Source of the DNA: Ypsolopha sequella
Lineage: Eukaryota > Arthropoda > Insecta > Lepidoptera > Ypsolophidae
Assembly (NCBI GenBank): GCA_934047225.1
Contig: OW203989.1
Coordinates: forward strand, 7,105,977 to 7,169,976
Length of the DNA stretch: 64,000 bases
Direction: 5' to 3'
Of this stretch, positions 36,190-46,599 are shown piece by piece; position 1 is the stretch's first letter, and every line of letters starts with the position of its first letter. Below the pieces are notes generated by a model. It was not told the origin of the DNA. It worked only from the letters and a program-made list of their open reading frames with translations, and made no database searches. The position numbers and the translations under genes were made by a program.

Positions 36190-36583
36190 GTTAAACTTAT
36201 TTTGTATGTTATTTATAATATGAAGCACCGGGATTCATTAAGAGAAAAGTTCAAAGAAATTAATATATTAACTGTTCCTTGTGAATATATTTACCAAGTC
36301 CTTAGATATGTCAAAAAAAATGTTGAGTCTCTCCCAAGGCTTGGTGAGCAACATTGTAAGGAAACCAGAAATCAGACTCGCCAAAGCGAGTACCTCTTTC
36401 GTAGGACATGGTATAAGATTTTACAATAAACTTCCAAAGGAGGTCCTTACTTTGTCAGAGAATAAGTTTAAACAGTACATTAAGCAGGGCCTACTGAAAA
36501 AGGCATATTATAAAATAAATGAATATTTGGATGATGGTGAAGCATGGTGTTATAGTGATACTGATTTTGATGATAGTAGATAA
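36190..36583 (+). pseudogene. LINE (CR1/Jockey-like) ORF2 C-terminus, frameshifted
   Basis: One frame gives …MKHRDSLREKF…ILTVPCEYIYQ…VKKN, the post-catalytic region of non-LTR reverse transcriptases. The match then moves to a second frame with GIRFYNKLPKEV, NKFK and LLKKAYY up to the stop at 36581-36583. The frame change lies between about 36330 and 36400. The 5' part, with endonuclease and RT catalytic motifs, is missing. A non-functional, 5'-truncated copy. Confidence 0.75.
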
Positions 36584-37256
36584 TAATTTAATTAATTAAT
36601 ATAATTTCCTAACTTTTGATTCCTCTTAAGAGTTAACATTATTTAATTACAGACTGTAAAAGGAAATAGACTATATGAGACTGCTGAGACAGGTAGGCAA
36701 AGATATATATGTTTTTCTTTTTTCATTAACCTGAATTCCTGCTGTCTTGTATTTTCTTATCCCTTGGTTAAAGTAGATATAAGTAATTTGATGTATAGTA
36801 TAAGTTTATGTTAAAAAAAAAGACATGATCTTGCCAAGTTTCTTGCCCGTTCTTCTTAGCAAGACTAATCGAATGGGCGGAGGTAGGCATGTATTTATAT
36901 ATGTAACCTATTACTATGTAGTATATAGGATGGGATTTGGTCGGCTGCCTGGATTCGTGCTGGGGGCTCGGTTGGTGATCATTGAACCTGTTCCTGGTCC
37001 CTGGCCGGGTCTCCGGTATGGGTTCGGGCGGTTGATTGGATTTCACCTTGTATAATAATATTTTACCTATAATTTTAATCGTATATATATTGCTACATAA
37101 ATTAAAAATAACATTTAATCTAAGTAGTTCATGTACATTTATTATTTTATTACATATATCTTTTAAGATTAAAATTTGACTTGTGAAACGTGTATTATAT
37201 ATACCTACTTTGCAAAATAAACTTTTTGAATTTTGAATTGAATTTGAATTTGAATA
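36584..37256 (+). mobile_element. LINE 3' UTR and TTGAAT tail
   Basis: Shares its GGGCGGAGGTAGGCATGTAT-to-tail region with 28472-28850 and ends in GAATTTGAATTTGAAT units. Confidence 0.75.
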
Positions 37257-37446
37257 ACATGTCGCCGCTGCCGGGCAGAGCTGTCACCCGGACTAAATAA
37301 AAGTCCGAAATAAAATCAAAAATGTATAAAAAGTCCTAAATCATCAAATAGGACTTTTTCAACCGTGAATGAGCCCGCGGACCGCGGACCGGTCGGACTT
37401 TTTTGGATTTCGGACTTGGTCCGTTCAGTCCATTAATCCGTTGTAT

Positions 37447-38305
37447 TTAAGACTTGCATATCTACTTCAGTAAATAATGTATAATTTTGATTAAATAGTA
37501 TATTATTTTTGAATTCTTTTTCTAGGGATCTGTTAAAACAGAAACGCGATTGGAGAAATTCGGCTCGATAGAAATATTTATTGAAATGAGGTCCTTTTCG
37601 ACACCAATTGGCATAGATTAAAAACCATTTCGAGATTTAGGTTTAATAAGCCGTATTTTCGAAGTTTTGGTTAAAAAAACCGTAAAAACCTCAAGATGGT
37701 GAATATTTTTACGAAAAGGCTGCAACTTACATTTGCCCTTGTGTGACGTCACTTGATTAATGGCTGTTGTAGAAATGTGTCCTTTGCTATCAAGATAAAT
37801 TTACAATAATTTGCTTCAGACTAATTTGACAGCTAGATGACATATGAGTAGACAGACAGAGACAGACCACTTTTTTATAAGCAATCACACATCACAATCA
37901 GTATAATGTCTAAAATTCTCAAGTGACAAGGTCATCGGACAATTCTTTAAAAAATCATAAAAAAATAATGGTCAATATATATAGCAAAATAATGAAAACC
38001 ATGTCCTAAAATGACGTAAATTCTCCGAAAAAAATTAAAAATAAAATCTTTTAAAAATTAAGCTATGGGAATTCTCCTGGTTTGACAATTTAGAATGACA
38101 TTATGGACTGCAACTATATTTTATTAGATAGGTTTTAACAGTATCTAGGACCTGGTTAAACGAAATTTTGATAGCAACTTTAGTACATTTTATATTAATA
38201 AAAACCTACTTTTTGCTACTTTTCCACGAATCCGTCCCTCTCGCACTGAGGATTTTTTCGCATATGCAGTAACAGGGACGCTAAAACTTGTACATATCGC
38301 CTTAA
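37447..38305 (-). mobile_element. Family A MITE, copy 3, nested
   Basis: TTAA at 37447-37450 and 38302-38305 as target duplication inside the hAT-like element. Split by family F at 37606-38073. Apart from that insertion, it gives the empty-site reference for 16197-17845. Confidence 0.8.
37606..38073 (+). mobile_element. Family F repeat, copy 3, nested
   Basis: AATT on both sides (37606-37609, 38070-38073) within the family A element. Body matches 31235-31640. Confidence 0.65.
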
Positions 38306-38559
38306 TGAAACGATAATGGATAGTTTTATTCAAGTATTTAACACTGTATTTTTTGCATAACTCTCTTGAAGTAATTTAACGGACTTTTTCGGGACAACTC
38401 GGGCCGAACTGGCTTTTTACTGAGATCGGGCTAGTCCGTTCGGTCCGCCTGAGTTTAGGATTTACTTTAAAAGTCCATCGGACCAAGTCCAAGTCCTATT
38501 TAAACGGACCAACTTTGGCCTTATTTTTAGTTCATGTGACAGCTCTGCTGACGGGTATC

Positions 38560-39320
38560 GGCCAGTACCCGGTTATCCGGTATCCGGCAAAATCACTATG
38601 CATCTCTACTAGAATGTAAATGTTTTTTTTCAAAGACGAATTTAGATTGAAACTGTCAATTCCGCGCGCCGTCTCAAACTTAATGTAAATATTTGCATCA
38701 ATTTATTTTATACAAGCCTAATTTAATTTTGTGTACGACAACTTCAAATGATAAATAATGTAATTATGGGGGAACTTACTAAGTTAATTAAGAGAACAAA
38801 ATATATGTACATACGTACGTCTTTGTATAATTTGGAATTGCTTATTTCGTATTTGCCTAATGTTCTGCAACCTTTGGGATACGAATGGTCTTCTATAAAT
38901 TTTGCTTTCACAATTAAGAAACTAAAAGTTATTTTTAACAGACTTGCCAGACGTATTTAGGGTTCCAAACTCGAAGGGTGTCAGGGTCCCGTTTGACTAA
39001 GCCTCCACTATAGTCCGTCTGTCTATCACAGGGGTCTACAGCTTCAGCCATTGTATGTAGCCAGTTGAAATTTTCATACATTACGTGTTACTACGACATC
39101 TACCACAAAAAATATAAAAAAAAAATTGAACTCCCCATACAAAAATACCGAAAAGTTGCATTGTTTATTTGTTTCAGCTTATTTGTTTCAGCTTAATTAA
39201 TTGTAGTACATACAAATTTCGAATTTGGTCAAATAATAAAAATTTGCCGACTTCTTTGTCAGGTGCTACGATTTCAGCGCCTTGTTTTTTGTCTCCTGGA
39301 TGTTGCATTGGCATCTATAA
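38560..39320. other. Repeat-derived, no gene
   Basis: A CCGGTTATCCGGTATCCGGC block at about 38570-38590, a family C end (TTAGGGTTCCAAACTCG) at 38957-39030, and a short direct duplication ATTTGTTTCAGCTT near 39165-39195. Confidence 0.4.
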
Positions 39321-39327
39321 TCTAATC

Positions 39328-39795
39328 CAGGGGTCTCCAAATACAGCCCGCGGGCCAACACCGGCCCGGGAGCACCATCAATCCGGCCCGCGGTAGTTGG
39401 CGAGACATGCCCGGTTTCTATCCCGCTATAGTTTATTTTAAATTAACAAACTTATAATATTAACGTGATGCTATTTATAATATGATCAAAGTTATATAAT
39501 GCGTATTTGTCTAAAAGTAGCGTTATCATAGGAATGTTATTATAACCCTATTTCAAGGTCTACGCACAGCACGCGCTGCGGTTAACTCCGTCGCAATGGT
39601 TGATCTTGCCCGAAGTACAAACACTCCTGAGCCCTGCGCAATAGATTATTTCACTGACCGGCTAGTCCAAATACGAAATTTTGCACGTCAATTATTTTAC
39701 AGTGTTTTGGAATCATGAGCTATTATAGTCTTGGCCCTCGGGACTTAGTGAATGAATCAGTGTGGCCCTTAGGCAAAAAAGTTTGGAGACCTCTG
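39328..39795. mobile_element. Non-autonomous hAT, 468 bp
   Basis: Ends CAGGGGTCTCCAAA and TTTGGAGACCTCTG. Perfect 8-bp target duplication ATCTAATC (39320-39327, 39796-39803). Subterminal GCCCGCGGGCC and CGGCCCGCGG. The termini resemble hAT families found in many animals, including vertebrates. Confidence 0.9.
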
Positions 39796-40214
39796 ATCTA
39801 ATCTATATTATTGTTATTTACCATTATGTTTTCAGAGTTCCGTGCCCTTTATGTCTGGTGGTATGAAACCCTTTTTATATAAATAAAAAAGATTAAAAGA
39901 ATTTTATTCAACACAACACAACACAAAACACATAATACTTAAAGACTATTTAAGATTAGACAGGTTATGTTGAAAAGGTCGGTGACTCAGCTTTTGTCCC
40001 TTAAGCCAGAAGCAAAGGGACGCTGTTATTCTGTCACTATGAGGTTATGGGGTCTTCGAGGATAATTTATATACAGTAATTCGCACTAGTTCCATCATGG
40101 GACAAGGAAATTAAACTTTATGGAATTAATGCGAACGAAGCGAAACTTATCACTGATTATATTTATATTTTCCATATCTAAAATTCGATTTCATGACCAA
40201 ATCATGAGCATATG

Positions 40215-40500
40215 AAGCTTCTTCATTCTTATAAGAATATGAATAAGAATAAGAAACATTTATTGCCAAATACACACAAAAAAGAAAAATGAGTACAATC
40301 AAATATTAAAATATAAAAAGTTAAAAACACACAAACAGTTCGTACACAAAATATAAACATTTAAACAAAGCATTTATTTGGACAAATGGGAATAACTCAG
40401 CATTTGCTGACGCTATCATACAGTGTGCAGCGCTGGTTTTCAGTTATCCCCAGCTCTTAGGGTAGTGTTCAGAGCAGAAAGTAATAAGGGTAAGGACACA
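40215..40500 (-). mobile_element. Retroposon 3' end, reverse
   Basis: Starts with the inverse of a (TTCTTA)n tail and contains the CAGCGCTGGTTTTCAG block shared with 26260-26280, so it is the same type as 26076-26588. Confidence 0.55.
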
Positions 40501-40509
40501 ATAAGAGAA

Positions 40510-41229
40510 GCTTCTTCATGAAGCTCTTCCTAGTGCATATCTAAAGAATAATATTACAATGGCGATGGCAGTTTTTTTGTAATTTACATTGAAAATGTAT
40601 TTATTGTTTGAGTTTTTACTCAGTGAAAACGGATAAAAATTGAGTATTTACCCAAAAACGGGTAAAAACTCAGACTATTTGAGTAGTTATCCACCGCCCA
40701 TCTCTATCTGTAGTAGATTAAGAAGTGGTAGAGTTGTTTCATCAGCAAAGAGCATCACTTACCACTCAGAATCCAAATCCCTCCAAGAATCCTAAGGGTG
40801 GTAGTAAAATCGTAAAATCCAGCTGCTGTATATGTTCCTTTGGAGTCCTGACATCACAGTAAAATAACATCGTACGTGATATACGAGTTCTTCTACTTGA
40901 AAATACACCATGATAGACTAATGATAGACTTCCCACACAAATTTCCTACATATTATTTTCAAAAGGTGACGCAGTCGAAGACTTTCAGGGTAGAGTTTGC
41001 GTCCACTGACGATAGAACCTCGCTCGTTTGAAAATGATTGTATGTTAGTGCAATCTACCTCATCTTTTAATTTTGAATGAATTCAACTTTAAGTGTAATT
41101 ACAAAGCTCGAAGACAAAGTCGAAGTCTTTTCCTGATTTTTCGGGATTCCATGATAATGCTCTGCCGTGCCTATATAGGTATCGATAATAGATACATAAT
41201 TCTTAATGAAGCGCACTTGTTCATGCAAG
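40510..41229. other. No gene recognised
   Basis: AT-rich sequence with a short frame at 41073-41255 that runs into the following inverted repeat. Nothing else seen. Confidence 0.35.
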
Positions 41230-41648
41230 GTTTTTTCGATGATGCAAGGCGTTAATTAGTCTGTCCAGGCACTTTCGCAAAATCTACGGAAGTCGATTTC
41301 GTCTGTCAAGGCGAGGCAGTGGAGTGCACAGAACTTTTTGCTGGAAAAGCAAACAATTGGTCAAGAACAACAATAAAAAAATATGAAAAAATTTAAATAC
41401 CACTTTGAAAAAAAAAAAATTGTATGACGCCAGGGTAGACAATTGACATTATTATATATTTATTATATACAATTGATATATTTAAATTTTTTCATATTTT
41501 TTTATTGTTGTTCTTGACCAATTGTTTGCTTTTCCAGCAAAAAGTTCTGTGCACTTCACTGCCTCGCCTTGACAGACGAAATCGACTTCCGTAGATTTTG
41601 CGAAAGTGCCTGGACAGACTAATTAACGCCTTGCATCATCGAAAAAAC
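41230..41648. repeat. Inverted duplication of an exon-like segment
   Basis: Arms 41230-41399 and 41479-41648 are 170 bp each, with one mismatch and no indel, around a 79-bp loop. Each arm contains a pyrimidine-rich acceptor ending TTGCTTTTCCAG, followed by a frame encoding KKFCALHCLALTDEID…FCESAWTD then a stop. It looks like the last coding exon of an unknown gene or transposon. Confidence 0.85.
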
Positions 41649-41890
41649 AATGTCTACCCTAGAGTGAAAATTTCCTATACAAACTTTTTTTTTTTCAAAG
41701 TGATATTTAAAGTTTTTTATATTTTTTTTATTGTTGTTCTTGACCAATTGTTTGCTTTTCCAGCAAAAAGTTCTGTGCACGCCACTGAGGCGAGGGTACT
41801 TGGAGAAATCGGTCCAGTTCCAACGCTTTCATTTTACACTTATCTTTCCCGTGGAAGCGAGCCGATCAGAAATCTCGCGATTTCAAGGTG
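41649..41890 (+). pseudogene. Third, diverged copy of the exon-like segment
   Basis: Repeats the intron end and acceptor (AG at 41762-41763) in the same orientation as the right arm. After GTTCTGTGCAC the sequence differs and the shared frame stops. An alternative frame continues to a possible donor AAG|GTGTTT at 41888. No function assigned. Confidence 0.45.
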
Positions 41891-42084
41891 TTTTTATTTA
41901 TTATTTCGGAATTAGAGGGATGGTTTTTAATGTAACAGCCGTTTTAAATTTCATTTTGTACGATGTTTATTATTGTCAAAAACCTAATATAACTCAAAAA
42001 AAATGATATTTACATCATATTTTAGACTTCTCTTTGCGATTTTATTGGATGCGGGGAAATGCAAGTAATCGCTATCGAAGATAA

Positions 42085-42475
42085 TAGTAGTTTATGCTAC
42101 AAGGGCGCAAAGGACTAAATTACGAGGACGATTTAAAACACGAGCGTAGCGAGTGTTTTAAACGTAACCGAGTCATTTATTGCTTTTACGCCCGTGTATC
42201 ATACTACATTTTTCAATGCATAGTGTGAGGAAATGAAAACAAATATAATCTTATGAACTTTAAATTATAATTGGCTCAAAAGGACTGTATCCAGACCCGT
42301 TAAACAGTGGAAGAAAAAGTATAACGTCTATGGTACACAGGAAAGGCTGCAGGTTAGCCAACCATTGCAAACAAATAAAAAAATAATAATAATAAAGCCC
42401 TAGGGCAAAATAATCGACTTTCTGTTCGGTTTTGATGCATAAAAAGTGGGCATTTACGAGCACATGGATTGAAAA
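42085..42475 (+). mobile_element. Family B repeat, copy 3
   Basis: Same body and ends as 18507-18899, and possibly flanked by ATAA on both sides. Confidence 0.8.
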
Positions 42476-42559
42476 ATAATTAAACACGACATACATATAT
42501 GTTTTTCAAAATTTAATTGCCGGCGGAGACACGACGAGCCACTTGGCTTAATCGACTAA

Positions 42560-42686
42560 GGGCCTGTTTCACCACTTCTAGATAAGTGCCTGATAGTTAT
42601 ATGTGACATATAACGCATACAAAATGTGTTCCATTTTTAAACTTATCTTCTGGATATCACTTATCTGGAAGTGGTGAAACAGGCCC
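42560..42686. mobile_element. 127-bp MITE (GGGCCTGTTTCACCAC)
   Basis: Inverted ends GGGCCTGTTTCACCACTTC / GAAGTGGTGAAACAGGCCC with TAA on each side, which fits a 3-bp TWA target (PIF/Harbinger type). It lies 77 bp beyond the donor of the exon at 42764-42945, inside the presumed intron. Confidence 0.85.
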
Positions 42687-42763
42687 TAAGTCCATGAGTT
42701 GCGCCGGACAGTGAAGCTTCGTCTCGATTTGATGAAACACTAAAAATTGCTGGGTAGACTCAC

Positions 42764-42945
42764 CAGCCAATCCCCGCTGGCTCTTCGCCCGCCTCCCGAC
42801 AGCTGGAGACACCAAGCTGAGTGCTCGATCAGATCTGGGCACGGACAGGATCGGTGGGGAAGGGTCGGAGTGGCGCGCGCAGATTGCAGCTTCCACGACG
42901 CTGTCGATGCTTGCTGAGCGGGGCAGCTGCCCTGACGATTCCCGC
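42764..42945 (-). CDS. Internal exon of an unidentified host gene
   Basis: On the minus strand, acceptor TTTTTCTACAG is followed by 182 nt and the donor CTG|GTGAGT (GT at 42763-42762). The exon takes one base of a split codon, then 60 open codons, then one base (phase 2 in, phase 1 out). Its peptide begins RESSGQLPRSASIDSVV and ends GRRAKSQRGLA. It is Ser/Pro/Arg-rich with RSAS- and RSDR-type basophilic kinase sites, so it looks like a disordered phospho-regulated linker. The exon is much GC-richer than its flanks. I cannot name the protein. Neighbouring exons are not seen within several kb, which implies long, transposon-filled introns. Confidence 0.7.
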
Positions 42946-43617
42946 CTGTAGAAAAATTACAAAATGCTGAGTTTGTGTTCTTGTTTTACTATAATTTTTG
43001 ACAAGTCTCTAATTTTGTTCAGCAGTTTTATTTATGAGGGTACAAATGAAATTTGTTTAAAGGTGAACATTTAAAAAGGGCCCCTTTAATTTTAAAAGCA
43101 AAATATTACCAGCCTGTGAATACTCGTATATGCTCTCAACTTTGAAAATTTTGTATAACAAAGAAACCCGACATGAAAACATAAGGTTTTTGGGATGCAT
43201 TGACAACGAAAGTTCAACAAAATGTGCAACAACTAGGATATAAAATAAAAGCTTCATTTTCTGTGTCACATACAATACAAAGCATTATGAAGAGGGAAAT
43301 TAACCAGCTGTCATGAAAACACTGCAAAACACTGCCCTGTCTGTTAAAATTTTAAAGAGACCACAAAAAACAACAGGCCAAGTGCGAGTCAGACTCGCGT
43401 ACCTAGGGTTCCGTATTGCGGATGATAAATTTAATTTTGTAATTTTTTTTCGTGAATTTCTTAACCGGTTTATTTTTCCTGCAATCTTTACGTAAACACA
43501 TATTAGCAGGATTTTTTTCATATTTTTCGGTCCATCAGTTTCATATTTTCATAGATTGGTTCATATTTTATTTTTAGGATAATATTTTATATTTTTCTTT
43601 TGTTTTGGAAATATTGA

Positions 43618-43959
43618 AACACATACAAAACACAGCCTAATACATCATGCAAAACCAGCAACTGCATTTACCTACTAGAATGCCGTCATTGCCCGGCATT
43701 CTACGTAGGTGAAACCAAGAACCCAATACACAAACGAATGAACCAACACCGACACACAGCAGATCGCATACCAAACAACATTCTTCCCATACCTACACAC
43801 ACGCGACTCCACAACCAGACCTTTAACGACTGTTTCACCCTACGTATCATTAAATCATTCACACCTCCATTAACCGACATTGAATTACGGACATGGGAGA
43901 CATCATTCATATGGTCACTTGGAGCTCATTATGGACCTGGACTGAACAAACAACACTGA
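43618..43959 (+). pseudogene. Penelope-like GIY-YIG domain fragment
   Basis: Open for 113 codons to a TGA at 43957-43959. Shows C-x4-NCIYLLEC-x2-C followed by AFYVGET, then KRMNQH, matching the cysteine-containing GIY-YIG endonuclease of Penelope-like elements. The usual first 'GIY' is represented by CIY and the second by FYVG. The C-terminal part has LTDIELRTWE and LGAHYGPGLN. There is no start codon at the domain edge; the fragment begins at the 5' truncation. Dead without its reverse transcriptase. Confidence 0.75.
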
Positions 43960-44057
43960 CTGACTGACTGAATGACTGACTGACTGACTGACTGACTGAC
44001 TGACTGACTGACTGACTGACTGACTGACTGACTGACTGACTGACTTGACTGACTGAC
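43954..44057 (+). repeat. (GACT)n microsatellite
   Basis: About 25 tetranucleotide units with two small irregularities, starting right at the end of the Penelope-like frame. Confidence 0.9.
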
Positions 44058-44317
44058 AAATCCAAATTTATGGTTTATTATTATTATTTTTTTATTTTTT
44101 TTTATTTTATATTTATTTTTTTATATAACAAAATATTCAGAATCGGAGCACTCTGTATGATAACGCCACCTAGCGCCGGCTGACCAAATTCTCCTTCAAA
44201 AAGTCTGGTTCATGATTTATAGTATACTTTTTTATATTTTTATATCAATAGATGTCAGCGGTTTTCTTACTTCAAATACCTATACATATATGTCATATAA
44301 TATTTTTTCCTATTCGC

Positions 44318-44350
44318 CTGATGACGGCCCCACAGAGGGGTCGAAATATA
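44318..44350 (+). ncRNA. Hammerhead-like hairpin at Penelope 3' end
   Basis: CTGATGA, one extra C, a 6-bp stem GGCCCC / GGGGTC closing ACAGA, then GAAATATA. This is the order of a hammerhead ribozyme core (CUGANGA, stem II, GAAA, NUH), and Penelope-like elements are known to carry such ribozymes. The extra C before stem II is non-canonical, so activity is uncertain. Confidence 0.5.
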
Positions 44351-44589
44351 GCGACTAAAACCATTTAAATGTTTGTATTTATATGAAGTAAAACATATAT
44401 ATAGGAAATATTTTGAACGATTTAAAATTTTTCATATATTTTTTACACCGTGGCCTGGTATGTGGGCAAATTAATGCAATTTTTGTGCCAAATTTCATGT
44501 CTTTATCTCTAACGGTGCTAAAGGACAACGGAGTCTCGCCATAAAGGTTCCTTTTGTACCTTTTAGGTACTACGGAACCCTAAAAAAAA

Positions 44590-45955
44590 AACTGTGATGT
44601 GGCGAATCTTTGTTTTAAACACTAATTTTTGGTTTGTACGAATAGTAAAAGTGATAAGATAAGTAAAGTAAAGTATAGTAGCTGCCATTTTGAGCCCGTT
44701 GCTGATTTGGCCAAGAACTTGATATTTTAGTACGATTTACTAAACGAAAAACAGTACGAAAGTTATTTTTCAAAAAATGCGATTAATGGTTTTCTCTCAT
44801 AGGATATTGTATCCGATTTTAAAGTGCTGACAAAACCATAATTATTTCAAAGTAATCGAGCTTCTGTTCGTAACATTTAGGGATTATATTGAACTTGTTT
44901 TAGTCATCAAGATCTCATCAAACTTTGTCAAATTTGTCAAATTTTGATTATATAACCAATCATTTATGACCCAAATGTAACGTTTTGACACAGTTTAAAA
45001 ATACATTGTGATTTTGGTGAGGACCTCCACAAATATGGGTTTATTGACAAACCAATTTATAATTTAAGGGTTTTATGGAAATTGCGAACTAAACAAGCAT
45101 GAACATTCAAAACATTTCCCTGAGCAAAAAGGTTTGTGACGCAAAAGGGATTTTCCTGTTAAAATATGAACCTTTTTATATTTATGACTAGATTTTGTTC
45201 GCGGCTTCGCCCGCGTTGATTTAGTTTTTGTGAAGACAATTGAATCTGTCAATATTTTTTGAACCCTTAATAAGAAGCTTAAGTAGTAAACCTGTATTTA
45301 TAACGAAATTAAAAAACATCTCTTGAATCAAGTTAAAGTCAATGTTGTTTCATAGAAGTAGAGAAATAACTGTTTAATAACTTTTTTGTTCTAATTAAAA
45401 TCTAAAACTTAAAAATTAAACAAACCTAGAAATGTTTACATAAACAGTGGAAAGTAAAAGGAAGCTTTTTCAGCCTACAAACTATTGTGTAGTTTGGTGG
45501 AATTATTCACAAATATGTATGAATGTTCATGTGAAATAAAAGTTAATAATTTTTTTTATTTTTATTTTATTTAAAGAACGTATTTATTTCGACTCTAATT
45601 TGAACGAAACTGCTTATTGTTCACTAAATTGATCCTCTGTTAAAATAATATATAGATCTTCTACAATCAAACCTAACCTACCTAACCTAGTGAAATTTTA
45701 ATTTCACGGCTTTGACAATTTACGTACGACATAAACACAATTTTGAAAAAAACATAACATGTGTGCCCCTCTTGGGTATTTACCCGAGAGTTTGATGAGG
45801 AGTTTTCCTTAAGTTTTTCAGAATGAATTTGTGAGTTGTCCGACCAAAGATTTCAAAAGTAAAGATAAGCCCTTACCGTAGTATGGCAGCACCAAAATGT
45901 TTCCATCTTTATATGGGTGACGCTCACACGTTTGGAATCAGTCTGAACACAGTGA
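44590..45955. other. AT-rich, mostly unassigned
   Basis: Contains a GTTCGCGGCTTCGCCCGCG repeat fragment at about 45195-45215. No gene or other repeat border recognised. Confidence 0.4.
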
Positions 45956-45958
45956 TAG

Positions 45959-46288
45959 TTGGACGCCTTAAGTGCGCTTAAAGTTTTGAACTTTTACGAC
46001 TATAGTAGTCTGATCAGTTTGCTGACCGTAGGTAGACAGATTGGGCACTCATATTGTGCGCGCGTCGGCATTATGTTAACGCACACATTCAAAAACAATG
46101 CAATAGATTTTAGTTGCCAGGGCTCGTCTAAACTTTTGAAATCTTTGGGTCCGACACAGTGTAGCTTCAAGGTTCTATCCATCATAAACGGCATAAGGAG
46201 GGCAAACCTTTTTCGTCAACACATCAGTGCAATTTCACTACTATACAAATGTCATTCCATACTATTTCATCTCTATTTCCTTACTTAG
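45959..46288 (+). CDS. Unassigned 109-codon open frame
   Basis: Open from ATG at 45959. No family motif, signal peptide or splice structure is recognised, and the opposite strand is also open for 64 codons. Probably incidental. Confidence 0.15.
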   Translation: MDALSALKVLNFYDYSSLISLLTVGRQIGHSYCARVGIMLTHTFKNNAIDFSCQGSSKLLKSLGPTQCSFKVLSIINGIRRANLFRQHISAISLLYKCHSILFHLYFLT

Positions 46289-46599
46289 TACCCTCCCCGT
46301 TTTACCCCACAACACGCTGGAAGTGGCGGAAAAATTTTTACTCGTCCCTTGTTGATAAGATGTAGTAGTACCTAGTCCATTCACCCCATCTCACAGACCC
46401 CACGCAACCTGCTGGCGCCATGATGCTCCATATTTATTTGCATTTTAATTAAATTAAAACATTCGCTCGTAAAGCTAGTTTAGTAGTTATTGGCATATTG
46501 AACCTCATACATATTTGACAATTTATATTACTACGTTTGCAGTAATCTTGAATACGCTTCCCAAATATGGAAGTAGTTATGAAGTTGAACTATATTAAA

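Larger units (their letters stand above)
37276..38547. mobile_element. hAT-like element carrying two nested insertions
   Basis: Ends CAGAGCTGTCAC and GTGACAGCTCTG. 8-bp flanks CTGCCGGG and CTGACGGG match at 7 of 8. The subterminal region carries AAGTCCGAAAT-type motifs and GGACCGCGGACCGGTCGGAC. No transposase. A family A MITE with TTAA borders is inserted inside, and a family F repeat inside that. Confidence 0.8.
43616..44403 (+). mobile_element. 5'-truncated Penelope-like element
   Basis: Flanked by GGAAATATT on both sides (43607-43615, 44404-44412). It carries the GIY-YIG endonuclease end of a Penelope-like ORF, a (GACT)n tract and a terminal hammerhead-like hairpin. The reverse transcriptase is absent. 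The family C copy at 29985-30497 shows the uninterrupted target. Confidence 0.8.
43375..44586 (+). mobile_element. Family C repeat split by a Penelope-like insert
   Basis: Left part AAGTGCGAGTCAGACTCGCG and TAGGGTTCCGTA, right part TTTTAGGTACTACGGAACCC. The break carries 43616-44403. Confidence 0.75.
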
